Notes under the pieces: generated by a model
What the model saw: the letters and a program-made list of their open reading frames with translations, nothing else
Database searches by the model: none
What the model was told of the DNA's origin: nothing
Shown here: positions 17,605 to 26,013 of the stretch, one piece after another
Numbering within the stretch: the first letter of the stretch is position 1
How the letters are laid out: each line of letters begins with the position of its first letter
Made by a program: the position numbers and the translations under genes
From: Algorimicrobium algoritergicola
GTDB lineage: Bacteria > Bacteroidota > Bacteroidia > Flavobacteriales > Flavobacteriaceae
Reading direction: 5' to 3'
Assembly: GCF_008086165.1 (NCBI RefSeq)
Contig: NZ_VSKL01000006.1
Coordinates: 186,001 to 250,000, forward strand
Length of the DNA: 64,000 nucleotides

Positions 17605-18084
17605 ATGGCTACAGAAAATAACAATTTATCAGAATACGATAAAGCTACAATCCCAAACGCGAAAAATTTTCGGTTTGGGATTGTTGTTTCAGAATGGAAT
17701 GATACCATAACAGAAGGACTTTATAAAGGCGCAATCGAGGCTTTATTAGATAATAACGTTTCAGAAGAAAATATTATTCGTTGGAATGTTCCTGGTAGTT
17801 ATGAGTTAATTTTTGGCTGTAAAAAAATGCAACAACAACCGGTTGATGCTGTTATTGCCATAGGAAGTGTTATTCAAGGCGAAACCAAACATTTCGATTT
17901 TGTATGTGAAGGCGTTGCTCAAGGAATTAAAGACCTTAACGTATTACATAACGTGCCTGTTATTTTTTGTGTGCTAACCGATAATAATATTCAACAGTCT
18001 ATTGATCGTTCGGGTGGAAAACACGGAAACAAAGGAACTGAAGCGGCTATTGCTGCTATTAAAATGGCAGAACTGAACAAGTAA
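17605..18084 (+). CDS. ribH: 6,7-dimethyl-8-ribityllumazine synthase
   Basis: This 159-residue enzyme condenses 5-amino-6-ribitylaminouracil with 3,4-dihydroxy-2-butanone 4-phosphate in riboflavin synthesis, usually as an icosahedral 60-mer or a pentamer. Conserved parts: FGIVVSEWNDTITEGLYKGA, WNVPGSYELIFGCK, AVIAIGSVIQGETKHFDFV and the catalytic-histidine loop in GETKHFDF. It lacks an N-terminal extension. It follows the TPR gene directly, with no FMN riboswitch visible upstream. Confidence 0.95.
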   Translation: MATENNNLSEYDKATIPNAKNFRFGIVVSEWNDTITEGLYKGAIEALLDNNVSEENIIRWNVPGSYELIFGCKKMQQQPVDAVIAIGSVIQGETKHFDFVCEGVAQGIKDLNVLHNVPVIFCVLTDNNIQQSIDRSGGKHGNKGTEAAIAAIKMAELNK

Positions 18085-18246
18085 GCAGCCTAATTTCTTA
18101 AATTTTATTTTACATATTTTAATAGACATGAACTAACTTCATGGACTATTAAGCAGGATATTGTTAACAATTTTTGGCAATCTGAATGTCCTTTTTCCTT
18201 GTAAATTCAGTACTTTTGAAGTTAAAGCAACTAATTAGAAAGTACA

Positions 18247-18453
18247 TTGGCTAAAAAAAATAAAAGCTTTAGTTATAAACCAAGATTCCAAGATGCGCCT
18301 GAAAAAAATCAGCCAGATGATATTCAGACAAAATGGCAAGGTTTAAAAGGCGATAGAAAGCGAAAAAGTAGTTTTCTTACCTCATCATTATTTTTGGTCT
18401 TGTTTTTGATTACTATCTTAGTAGTGATTTACGTATTAAGTCGCTACGAATAA
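18247..18453 (+). CDS. Small single-pass membrane protein, paralogue of the next gene
   Basis: This 68-residue product starts at TTG; no in-frame ATG lies between the preceding stop and the conserved start of the protein. Aligning MAKKNKSFSYKPRF with the start of the next gene's product supports the TTG. The N-terminal half is basic and soluble, with GLKGDRKRKSS; the last 25 residues form one transmembrane helix ending LSRYE. Both small proteins share the aromatic-basic FSYKPRF/YSYTPRY motif. Function is unknown. It sits in a rightward run leading into mutL. Confidence 0.72.
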   Translation: MAKKNKSFSYKPRFQDAPEKNQPDDIQTKWQGLKGDRKRKSSFLTSSLFLVLFLITILVVIYVLSRYE

Positions 18454-18462
18454 TATAGAATT

Positions 18463-18747
18463 ATGGGAGTTTTTAGTAAGCGAAAAAATAAAAAATACAG
18501 CTACACACCTCGTTATTATAAAGGTGGTGAGAATCCGTACGAAATAAAACATAAGTTCGATGATTTTCGCTCAACCGTTGGTAGTAGTGGTGGTTTAAAA
18601 ACAAAGATAAATACCGCTTGGGACGATTATAAAAACAATGCTGATAATCATGCCAATAGACGTGTATTGATCATAATAGCCGTTTTAGTTTTTATATTTT
18701 TACTCATTATTGGTTTCGATTTATCCATATTCCTTCCTGAAAACTAA
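18463..18747 (+). CDS. Small single-pass membrane protein conserved next to mutL
   Basis: The product has 94 residues: MGVFSKRKNKKYSYTPRY, a soluble middle (KFDDFRSTVGSSGG, NTAWDDYKNN) and one C-terminal transmembrane helix (RVLIIIAVLVFIFLLIIGF). In databases such proteins have, to my recollection, been labelled riboflavin synthase subunit beta because they lie near ribH; nothing in the sequence resembles a riboflavin enzyme. Its TAA overlaps the mutL ATG by one base (TAATG), so translation is likely coupled to mutL. Confidence 0.8.
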   Translation: MGVFSKRKNKKYSYTPRYYKGGENPYEIKHKFDDFRSTVGSSGGLKTKINTAWDDYKNNADNHANRRVLIIIAVLVFIFLLIIGFDLSIFLPEN

Positions 18748-20600
18748 TGGCAGACATTATTCAATTATTACCCGATCATGTAGCCAATCAAATTGCTGCA
18801 GGTGAAGTTGTTCAAAGACCAGCTTCCGTAGTAAAAGAGCTTTTAGAAAATGCCATTGATGCGCATGCTTCAGAAATTAAATTGCTTATTAAAGATGCCG
18901 GAAAAACCCTCGTTCAAGTAATCGATAATGGTTCTGGGATGAGTATTACAGATGCACGTTTTAGTTTTGAACGTCATGCAACATCTAAAATTAAATCGGC
19001 TGACGATTTATTCCAATTAAGTACTAAAGGATTCCGTGGTGAAGCTTTGGCAAGTATTGCCGCTATTGCCCATGTGGAATTAAAAACCAAGCAGGAAGCG
19101 GATGATGTAGGCACCCAAATAGTCATTGAAGGCAGCGAAGTAAAGGAACAAGAAGTGGTTGTAACCCCAACAGGAACTTCTATTGCTGTAAAAAATCTGT
19201 TCTTTAATATTCCAGCACGACGTAATTTTTTAAAATCGAATACGGTGGAATTGCGCCATATTATTGACGAATTCCACCGTGTGTCTTTGGCACATCCATC
19301 TATTCAATTTTCCATGTATCATAATGGAAGCGAAACGTTTCAGTTACCTTCCAGTAATTTCAGACAGCGTATTGTAAATATCTTTGGTACAAAAACCAAT
19401 GAAAAATTGGTGCCTGTAAATGAAACGACTGAAGTTTTAACCGTTTCAGGATTTGTAGGAAAACCTGAATACGCCAAGAAAACGCGTGGCGAACAGTTCT
19501 TTTTTGTAAATAATCGCTTTATAAAAAGTGCTTATTTAAATCACGCTATTAATTCAGCTTTTGATGGATTATTAAAAGATGGAACGCATGCGAGTTACTT
19601 TTTAGATTTAACGGTAAATCCGCAAACTATTGATATTAATATTCATCCAACAAAAACAGAAATTAAGTTTGATGATGAACATACCTTGTATGCTATTTTA
19701 AGGTCGGCAGTGAAACATAGTTTAGGGCAATTTAGTATTGCGCCAGTTTTAGATTTTGATCGCGATTCCAATTTTGATACGCCTTATAATTTCGAAAACA
19801 AACAAGTAAAAACTCCTAAAATAGAAGTAGATCGTTCGTTTAATCCCTTTCAGGAAGAAACTCGATCTAAAGCATCTTTCAATACGTCGTATAAAAAAGA
19901 ACCAGCTGGAATTTGGGAAGGTTTGTATGTTGGAATGGAATCTAAAGGTACCAAATCGGCAACCGATTTCAATGAAATGCGTTTTGAAAGCGATGAACAA
20001 ACGGGAAACATGTTTCAAGACGATTCTAGTTTAGACGTGAAACAATCTACTTATCAACTTCATAATAAATATATAGTTAGTACTATAAAATCTGGTATGT
20101 TGGTAATTGACCAACATCGTGCACACCAGCGGATTCTATATGAAAATTTCTTAAAGCACATCACTATTAAAGAGAGTGTAAGTCAGCAATTATTATTTCC
20201 TGTATTAGTGTTTTTATCGCAACAAGAAATGGATTGTATAAAGGAAGTACAAGAAGATTTAGAACATACCGGATTTGTATTTGCTAATTTTCATAATGAT
20301 CATATTGAAATTTCAGGTGTTCCAATTAGTGTTCCGGAGAGCGAAGTCACTGTTATTTTGGAACAGTTAATTAGTGATATAGAAAATGAAGTGCCAGACA
20401 CGCATTTTAGTGCAACCGATTTATTAGCAAAATCTATGGCGAAGAGTTTGGCTATAAAGAGAGGGCAATCCTTATCTTTGATGGAGCAGGAACATTTAGT
20501 AAATAGCTTATTTGCTTGTAAAGACCCTAATAGTTCGCCAACAAATCAAGCAACTTTCATTACGATAAGCGTGGATGAAATAGATAAAAAATTTATATAA
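18747..20600 (+). CDS. mutL: DNA mismatch repair protein MutL
   Basis: This 617-residue protein has the N-terminal GHKL ATPase domain: E34 in ELLENAIDAHAS, DNGSGM, and TKGFRGEALASIAAIAHVE, followed by the transducer domain with FVNNRFIKSAYLNHAI and NIHPTKTEIKF. A variable linker spans about 340-430. The C-terminal dimerisation domain contains DQHRAHQRILYE, related to the DQHA(x)2E(x)4E endonuclease motif, but A and the first E are replaced by R and Q, and SPTNQATF stands where CPHGRP-type zinc residues are expected. The nicking activity is therefore doubtful. MutL couples MutS mismatch recognition to downstream excision. It overlaps the preceding small gene by one base. Confidence 0.96.
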   Translation: MADIIQLLPDHVANQIAAGEVVQRPASVVKELLENAIDAHASEIKLLIKDAGKTLVQVIDNGSGMSITDARFSFERHATSKIKSADDLFQLSTKGFRGEALASIAAIAHVELKTKQEADDVGTQIVIEGSEVKEQEVVVTPTGTSIAVKNLFFNIPARRNFLKSNTVELRHIIDEFHRVSLAHPSIQFSMYHNGSETFQLPSSNFRQRIVNIFGTKTNEKLVPVNETTEVLTVSGFVGKPEYAKKTRGEQFFFVNNRFIKSAYLNHAINSAFDGLLKDGTHASYFLDLTVNPQTIDINIHPTKTEIKFDDEHTLYAILRSAVKHSLGQFSIAPVLDFDRDSNFDTPYNFENKQVKTPKIEVDRSFNPFQEETRSKASFNTSYKKEPAGIWEGLYVGMESKGTKSATDFNEMRFESDEQTGNMFQDDSSLDVKQSTYQLHNKYIVSTIKSGMLVIDQHRAHQRILYENFLKHITIKESVSQQLLFPVLVFLSQQEMDCIKEVQEDLEHTGFVFANFHNDHIEISGVPISVPESEVTVILEQLISDIENEVPDTHFSATDLLAKSMAKSLAIKRGQSLSLMEQEHLVNSLFACKDPNSSPTNQATFITISVDEIDKKFI

Positions 20601-20610
20601 GTAAAATCTT

Positions 20611-21381
20611 ATGATGAATAATATTACCGATACTGTCAAACATTTAATCATTTTAAACGTGCTAATGTTTGTTGGTACGCTAGCAGTTGGAGGAGCCGCA
20701 ATTGGAGAAAACACCGTATTTTATGATTGGTTTGCCTTACATTTTCCGAAAAATGTGGCGTTTCAACCATGGCAAATAATTACACATATGTTTATGCATG
20801 GCGGTTTTATGCATATTTTGTTTAATATGTTTGCCTTATGGATGTTTGGAACGGCTGTAGAGCAACGTTTTGGCGCTAAAAAATTCATATTTTTCTATTT
20901 GTCATCTGGTTTGGGAGCTGCCCTTTGTATGATTGGGTATTATTATATTACCTTTTATTCAGGCCTTAGCACATTAACCGCAGCAGGTGTTGGTGAATCT
21001 CAAATTATTGAAACATTAAATTCAGGTATGTATAATACTGGTTGGCAACAAATTATGGGTGCTGCAGATATGCAGCAGTTTATTGGTGTTTTTAATAGCA
21101 CGATGGTAGGTGCTTCTGGCGCTATCATGGGCGTTTTAGTTGCCTTTGGTATGTTGTATCCAGAATCTAAATTGATGTTAATCTTCCTGCCTGTTCCTAT
21201 TAAAGCCAAGTATTTTATTCCCGGTATTATTGCATTAGATTTAATTTCGGCCGTTACGGGACAATCCTTTTTTAGCCCAAGTAATACAGCTTATGTTGCC
21301 CACCTTGGTGGTGCTTTGACTGGGTTTTTAATTATGTGGTATTGGAAAAAAACACAATTCAACAAAAACCGTTGGGACTAA
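20611..21381 (+). CDS. Rhomboid-family intramembrane serine protease
   Basis: The product has 256 residues and about six transmembrane helices. The catalytic serine is in MVGASGAIMG (GxSx motif near residue 169) and the histidine in AYVAHLGGALTGF near residue 231. HMFMHGGFMHILFNMFALW near residue 53 is the L1-loop/TM2 HxxxxHxxxN signature of active rhomboids. An inserted loop of about 45 residues (about 112-160) separates two helices. The substrate is unknown. It lies ten bases after mutL and one base before a second rhomboid gene. Confidence 0.9.
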   Translation: MMNNITDTVKHLIILNVLMFVGTLAVGGAAIGENTVFYDWFALHFPKNVAFQPWQIITHMFMHGGFMHILFNMFALWMFGTAVEQRFGAKKFIFFYLSSGLGAALCMIGYYYITFYSGLSTLTAAGVGESQIIETLNSGMYNTGWQQIMGAADMQQFIGVFNSTMVGASGAIMGVLVAFGMLYPESKLMLIFLPVPIKAKYFIPGIIALDLISAVTGQSFFSPSNTAYVAHLGGALTGFLIMWYWKKTQFNKNRWD

Positions 21382-21382
21382 A

Positions 21383-22267
21383 ATGGCAAACTTAAATCAA
21401 GATATCCGCAATAAATTACAGCATCTCAATATTTTTGAGAAACTGATAGTTGTTAATTTGGCTGTTTTTATAGTCGGATTATTAGTAACGCTACTTTTCA
21501 AATTCGATTTAAATTGGTTTGAATTACCGAGTATTTTTGGTGAGTTTATATTTCAACCTTGGAGTGTTATCACCTATGCGTTTGTGCATTATGATTTTTG
21601 GCATTTCTTTTTCAATATGATTTGGCTTTATTTTATTGGTGGCATGTTTAATAATATGTTCTCTAAAAAAATGGGACTGAATGTATATTTTTTAGGAGCT
21701 ATTTCGGGAGGACTTCTGTTTTTATTAGGTTATAATCTGTTTCCAAATTTGTTCCAATCGCCAACCAGATTGGTAGGAGCTTCAGCAGCTGTTCGCGCAT
21801 TATTGATTTTTTTATGTGCCTATATGCCGAGTATGGATGTTCGCTTTTTCACCTTTAATTTAAAGTTATGGTATATTGGTGCAGCCATTGTTGCTTTTGA
21901 TGTTCTAGGTATCATTGCAGGAATAAATGATCCTGTTTCTGGTAATGCTGGCGGTAATTTGGCACATGTAGGTGGTGCTATTTTAGGTTATTTTTATGCG
22001 AAACAATTAGTTAAAGGAAAAGATATAGGGAAAGGGTTCGAAAAATATATGGATCAATTTATGAATCTGTTTTCAAAGTCGAAAAAATCACCTTTAAAAA
22101 CTGTTTATAAAAAGAAGTCTGGTAAAGTTGCGGGTTTTTCAAAAGAAGAATTCGATCAGTTTAATAATCAGAAGAAAATAGACGTGATCCTTGATAAAAT
22201 TAGTAAAAGTGGTTACGATAGTTTAACGAAAGCCGAAAAAGCGTTTTTGTTTAAAGCTGGAAAATAA
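21383..22267 (+). CDS. Second rhomboid-family intramembrane protease
   Basis: The 294-residue product has six predicted membrane helices and a soluble C-terminal tail of about 80 residues, rich in lysine (SKSKKSPLKTVYKKKSG) and ending in a helical segment. The nucleophile motif is RLVGASAAVRALL, keeping Gly-x-Ser, and the histidine is in GNLAHVGGAILGYF. FVHYDFWHFFFNMIWLY corresponds to the HxxxxHxxxN signature. It starts one base after the first rhomboid gene; the two proteins are only moderately alike, so this is an old tandem pair. Both may be active, with different substrates. Confidence 0.88.
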   Translation: MANLNQDIRNKLQHLNIFEKLIVVNLAVFIVGLLVTLLFKFDLNWFELPSIFGEFIFQPWSVITYAFVHYDFWHFFFNMIWLYFIGGMFNNMFSKKMGLNVYFLGAISGGLLFLLGYNLFPNLFQSPTRLVGASAAVRALLIFLCAYMPSMDVRFFTFNLKLWYIGAAIVAFDVLGIIAGINDPVSGNAGGNLAHVGGAILGYFYAKQLVKGKDIGKGFEKYMDQFMNLFSKSKKSPLKTVYKKKSGKVAGFSKEEFDQFNNQKKIDVILDKISKSGYDSLTKAEKAFLFKAGK

Positions 22268-22349
22268 TATACTATTTTTAGTAAATGTAAGTTATAGCAG
22301 CTTGTAGTATTGTTATTAGATTTCGGCTTGCCGTTTTCATTCAAATTAT

Positions 22350-23372
22350 ATGAAAAACTTAAAGTTAATAGATAAATTTGTATACCTCTTAAATGGTCTG
22401 TTAGCCTTTGTTTTGCTATTGTCTTATTTATTGCCTTTTGTACCACCTAAAACGTTTGCATTGCTTTCTGTGTTGAGTTTAGGCGTACCATTCTTGATTC
22501 TTATAAACGTGGTTTTCTTTTTATATTGGTTAATCAAACTCAAAAAACAGTTGATATTATCGGCAGTTGTTTTAGTTATCGGCTACTTTAGCTTTGGATC
22601 TTTATATAAGTTTTCTTCAGAAGATGATAAAACTCATGACCACCAACTTAAAGTCATGAATTATAACGTACGCTTGTTTAATTTGTACGATTGGATTCCT
22701 GAAAAAGGTATAGCGGTAAAAATGGTGGATTTAATCAAACAGAAAGCACCAGATGTACTGACTATTCAAGAATATCATCCGCATCCTGATGTCGATTTAA
22801 CATCTTTTAAATATAAATTCGAAAAATTATCAGGGAATAAAACCAAATATGGTCAGGTTATTTTATCACAATATCCCATTATCAATTCAGGTTCTGTGGG
22901 CTTTCCAGAGACATCGAACAATGCCATCTTTGCGGATATTGTAAAAGCAGATGATACCATTCGCATTTATAATATTCATTTGCAATCCTTAAAGATTGAT
23001 GCTAATATGGATAAGCTGAAACAGGAAGATTCTGAACGTTTATTAAAACGTATTGAACAAACGTTTGAAATGCAGCAACTTCAAACTGAATTGTTTTTAG
23101 AGCATAAAGCCGCTTGTTCTTATAAGGTTATTATTTCTGGCGATTTTAATAATACCGCGTTTTCTTACGTGTATAAGGAGTTGAAAGGTGATTTAAAGGA
23201 TACGTTTAAGCAGGCAGGAAATGGGTTTGGTAGAACATACGACTTCAAGTTTTTCCCAATCCGAATCGATTTTATTTTCAGTGATCCGTCTTTTGAAATT
23301 ACTGATTTTAAAACTATAGACAACAAATATTCAGATCATTATCCCATAATGACCACGTTGAAGTTACATTAA
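22350..23372 (+). CDS. Membrane-anchored endonuclease/exonuclease/phosphatase (EEP) family protein
   Basis: The protein has 340 residues. Three hydrophobic segments fill the first 90 residues. The EEP domain follows with VMNYNVRLFN, TIQEYHP (catalytic glutamate), IYNIHLQS, ISGDFNNTAFSY and the terminal RIDFIFSD ... SDHYPI with the catalytic aspartate-histidine pair. The active site should face the periplasm or cytosol side depending on helix number, which is not settled here. EEP enzymes cleave phosphodiester or phosphomonoester bonds; the substrate is not predictable. The 3' end overlaps the convergent DUF6122-like gene by nine bases. Confidence 0.9.
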   Translation: MKNLKLIDKFVYLLNGLLAFVLLLSYLLPFVPPKTFALLSVLSLGVPFLILINVVFFLYWLIKLKKQLILSAVVLVIGYFSFGSLYKFSSEDDKTHDHQLKVMNYNVRLFNLYDWIPEKGIAVKMVDLIKQKAPDVLTIQEYHPHPDVDLTSFKYKFEKLSGNKTKYGQVILSQYPIINSGSVGFPETSNNAIFADIVKADDTIRIYNIHLQSLKIDANMDKLKQEDSERLLKRIEQTFEMQQLQTELFLEHKAACSYKVIISGDFNNTAFSYVYKELKGDLKDTFKQAGNGFGRTYDFKFFPIRIDFIFSDPSFEITDFKTIDNKYSDHYPIMTTLKLH

Positions 23373-23672
23373 CGCACAGTCGGCTGAATCTGCTATAATA
23401 TGAATTGCCAATCCAATACCAACTAATCTGGTTTTCTTCGGAATTAATAAAAGCACATACAAGCCAATTGCCCAATAGGTATGCAATGGATGAAAATTAA
23501 TACTACATCTATTTGGGTCAAAAGTGGGTGTTGCTAATAGGTGATCTAAATCGATAACCATAGTTGCCACCATAATAAGATATGCCTTTAACCAAAAGGT
23601 TCTGTAAAACGCTATAGCAACTACTAAAGGCAGTAAGAAATGCAGATTATAATGAACGAGGTTTTGTAGCAT
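23364..23672 (-). CDS. Small membrane protein, DUF6122-like
   Basis: The protein has 102 residues and three or four hydrophobic helices: HFLLPLVVAIAFY, AYLIMVATMVIDLDHLL and YVLLLIPKKTRLVGIGLAIHII. It carries spaced His and Asp residues (VHYNLHF, DLDHLL, NFHPLHTYW, HIIADSADC) reminiscent of YdjM-like membrane-bound metal-dependent hydrolases. I believe this is the Bacteroidota DUF6122 family. Its ATG overlaps the stop of the WbqC-like gene by one base, so the two are probably translated together. Confidence 0.75.
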   Translation of the reverse strand: MLQNLVHYNLHFLLPLVVAIAFYRTFWLKAYLIMVATMVIDLDHLLATPTFDPNRCSINFHPLHTYWAIGLYVLLLIPKKTRLVGIGLAIHIIADSADCALM

Positions 23673-24292
23673 TACCAGAATGATTTTTGAGATTCTAGGT
23701 AATTTAAGGCATTTGGGCCTTCATTACATATCAAATCTAAAATACTTAAGTTGTTAATGAAGCCATGCTTATCATCAAAAACTTGGGTATAGGATTCAAA
23801 ATTAGGTGCTTTTTCGCCTTTGGCTTTTACTAGATGCCGTAAATCGGTAAATTGAGCGGGCTCTTTTTCAAAAGTGGTTGTTTGTTTGATTTCAATTTCT
23901 AATTGCAGGCAATCGGAAATAATTTGAAAACAGTGTAGGTTAAAATCGAGTAAATTAGAAACCGGTTCTTCAAATAAGGGCTTTAATTCATCTTCATAAA
24001 ATTCAAAAAAAGGCGATGTTTTATAAGCCGATTCTAAAGATTTCCAATGATTTCGTTGCCAGTTTTCGTCATTAAAAGTAAGGACATCCACATATTGCTG
24101 ACGATCCTTTTGGGTGTGAACTACTGGAATATTCAACAGTAATTTACCATTTGCACCATAAATATAGGTTCTGTTTCTATATGTCTGCTTTTGGAAATTA
24201 TCAGCCATTTCAAAGGTGACAGTTTCCGCCTGACTAATAGCTACAAAATGCGCAATACTCGGAAAATATGTAGGATGTATAAGGATGTTCAT
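23672..24292 (-). CDS. WbqC-like family protein
   Basis: This 206-residue protein begins MNILIHPTYFPSIAHFVAIS and has YGANGKLLLNIPV and WQRNHWKSLESAYKTSPFFE, the hallmark segments of the WbqC-like family. The family includes proteins from surface-polysaccharide clusters, and some members are thought to act in sugar or glycine/aminotransfer modification. Here the gene sits between lepB and a DUF6122-like gene, away from any polysaccharide locus, so no specific role is claimed. Confidence 0.85.
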   Translation of the reverse strand: MNILIHPTYFPSIAHFVAISQAETVTFEMADNFQKQTYRNRTYIYGANGKLLLNIPVVHTQKDRQQYVDVLTFNDENWQRNHWKSLESAYKTSPFFEFYEDELKPLFEEPVSNLLDFNLHCFQIISDCLQLEIEIKQTTTFEKEPAQFTDLRHLVKAKGEKAPNFESYTQVFDDKHGFINNLSILDLICNEGPNALNYLESQKSFW

Positions 24293-24309
24293 TTGTTTAG
24301 ATGCTTGTT

Positions 24310-24345
24310 GTAAAGTTGTAAAGAAAAATAGCCGAACAACTTTAC
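24310..24345. other. Inverted repeat between lepB and the WbqC-like gene
   Basis: GTAAAGTTGT and ACAACTTTAC form a perfect 10-bp stem with a 16-base loop. No strong T run follows on either strand, so it may be a weak attenuator or an RNA-stability structure rather than a terminator. Confidence 0.45.
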
Positions 24346-24354
24346 GTTTTACAA

Positions 24355-25950
24355 CTAACTATTAGCTTTCTTATGTTTTCGCCATTTACTGAAACCAAAC
24401 CAAGCGGCTAATAAAACCAAAAACGGAATAAAATACGAAACCGGTTCACCACTGCCATTTACGGTAGTAAATAAACGCTCCCAACGAATTTTTTCTTTAA
24501 TGCCTTGGCCATTGCTATTATAACTCATCCAAATAAACACCGGTTTTCCAACCACGTGATCGAAAGGCACAAATCCCCAAGAACGTGCGTCTAATGAGTT
24601 GTGACGGTTGTCTCCCATGAGCCAATAATAATCTTTTTGGAATGTATAACTATTGGCAACTTCACCATTAATAAAAATCTGATTGCCTTTTACTTGTAAG
24701 GTGTTATTTTCATATTCTGTAATGGCACGTGTATAAAGTGGTAAAACCTCTAAATTTAAGTCAATTGTTGCTCCAGCTTCAGGAATATAAAGCGGTCCAA
24801 ACCAATCGTTATTCCAATTGTAATTAGCGTCATGAGGGAAAACACTTAATTCGCGTTCACCTTCTTCACGTTTAAGAGGTTCAACACTCTTTACGTTTGG
24901 ATGGTTTTTAAATTTCGCTAAATTTTCATCTGAAATTCCAGCAAAGTAACTCACCGAGTAGTCTTGGTTATACTGCGGGAAATCAGTTATGTTGTATCGG
25001 CTTGACAATATATAATTGTTGAAAGGCCCATTTTTTGTTTCTACTTTATAAGAAAACTGCAATTTAGCTCTGTCTGGTAGTGCGTTTTGCTTTCCATTAA
25101 TGAATACAAAACCATTTCGCACTTCTAACGAATCTCCAGGAATACCAACGGCACGTTTTACATAATTGGTTTTCTTATCAATAGGTTTGTAGTAATTTCT
25201 ATCAGCCGTTTTATACATATTATACAACGTATCTACTGGCCAGTTGAAAACAACAATATCATTATGTTTTATATTTTGAAAACCTGGAATTCGTAAATAG
25301 GGTAGTGATAATTTATTTATGAATGATGTGTTTCTGTTTTCTACATTATCATCATATAAATATGATTTTTTATTAATAAACGGAATGGTATCATGAACCA
25401 TTGGAGCAGCTACAGTAGACATTGGCACGCGCGCTCCATAATGGAATTTACTAACAAAAAGGAAATCGCCAACCAATAATGATTTTTCTAAAGAGGACGT
25501 TGGAATGGTATAAGGTTGAATAATATAGGTGTGTACAACGGTTGCAGCCACAATAGCAAACAGAATAGAACTTACCCAGTCTCCAAGAGGCGTTCGCGGA
25601 TGTAAACTTCTATCTTTTACATGATGAACATCTACAGCGTAGTTTAAATAGTAATTATAAAAGCCTAAAGTGAATAGTGCTAAAACAGTATCTGTCGTGG
25701 AATTTTTCCCAAAACTTCTAGCGGTTTCAACCCATACTACTGGAAACATGATGAGATTTACAATAGGTAAAAAGAGTAGAATAGTCAAATACCAGGGACG
25801 GTTAATAATCTTCATTAAAATAACCGCGTTGTAAACGGGAACAAAGGCTTCCCAAGCTTGTCTGCCAGCTTTTATATATAATTTCCAAGTTCCTAATCCA
25901 TGAATAACTTGAATGATTAGGATAACTATGATCAATTGAATGAGTGTCAT
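24355..25950 (-). CDS. lepB: Signal peptidase I
   Basis: This 531-residue inner-membrane protease removes signal peptides from Sec substrates. The first 115 residues hold several hydrophobic helices resembling DUF5684, an N-terminal extension common in Bacteroidota. The catalytic domain starts with IPTSSLEKSLLVGDFLFVSK (nucleophile serine). KRAVGIPGDSLEVRNGFVF supplies the general-base lysine, and LMGDNRHNSLDARSWGFVP is the final signature. A large insertion of about 150 residues separates the last two motifs, as is usual in this phylum. A C-terminal transmembrane helix (PVSYFIPFLVLLAAWFGF) precedes the end. It is upstream of the WbqC-like gene and downstream of dapB. Confidence 0.95.
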   Translation of the reverse strand: MTLIQLIIVILIIQVIHGLGTWKLYIKAGRQAWEAFVPVYNAVILMKIINRPWYLTILLFLPIVNLIMFPVVWVETARSFGKNSTTDTVLALFTLGFYNYYLNYAVDVHHVKDRSLHPRTPLGDWVSSILFAIVAATVVHTYIIQPYTIPTSSLEKSLLVGDFLFVSKFHYGARVPMSTVAAPMVHDTIPFINKKSYLYDDNVENRNTSFINKLSLPYLRIPGFQNIKHNDIVVFNWPVDTLYNMYKTADRNYYKPIDKKTNYVKRAVGIPGDSLEVRNGFVFINGKQNALPDRAKLQFSYKVETKNGPFNNYILSSRYNITDFPQYNQDYSVSYFAGISDENLAKFKNHPNVKSVEPLKREEGERELSVFPHDANYNWNNDWFGPLYIPEAGATIDLNLEVLPLYTRAITEYENNTLQVKGNQIFINGEVANSYTFQKDYYWLMGDNRHNSLDARSWGFVPFDHVVGKPVFIWMSYNSNGQGIKEKIRWERLFTTVNGSGEPVSYFIPFLVLLAAWFGFSKWRKHKKANS

Positions 25951-26013
25951 ATATTTTTACTTTTGTCTTTATTGGTAGGCAACCTACATATTTCGTTACC
26001 TGAATTGATTGTT

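Noticed and set aside
18085-18246. FMN or other riboswitch near ribH
   Set aside because: The gap after ribH holds no conserved riboswitch core, and ribH is preceded directly by the TPR gene with three bases between.
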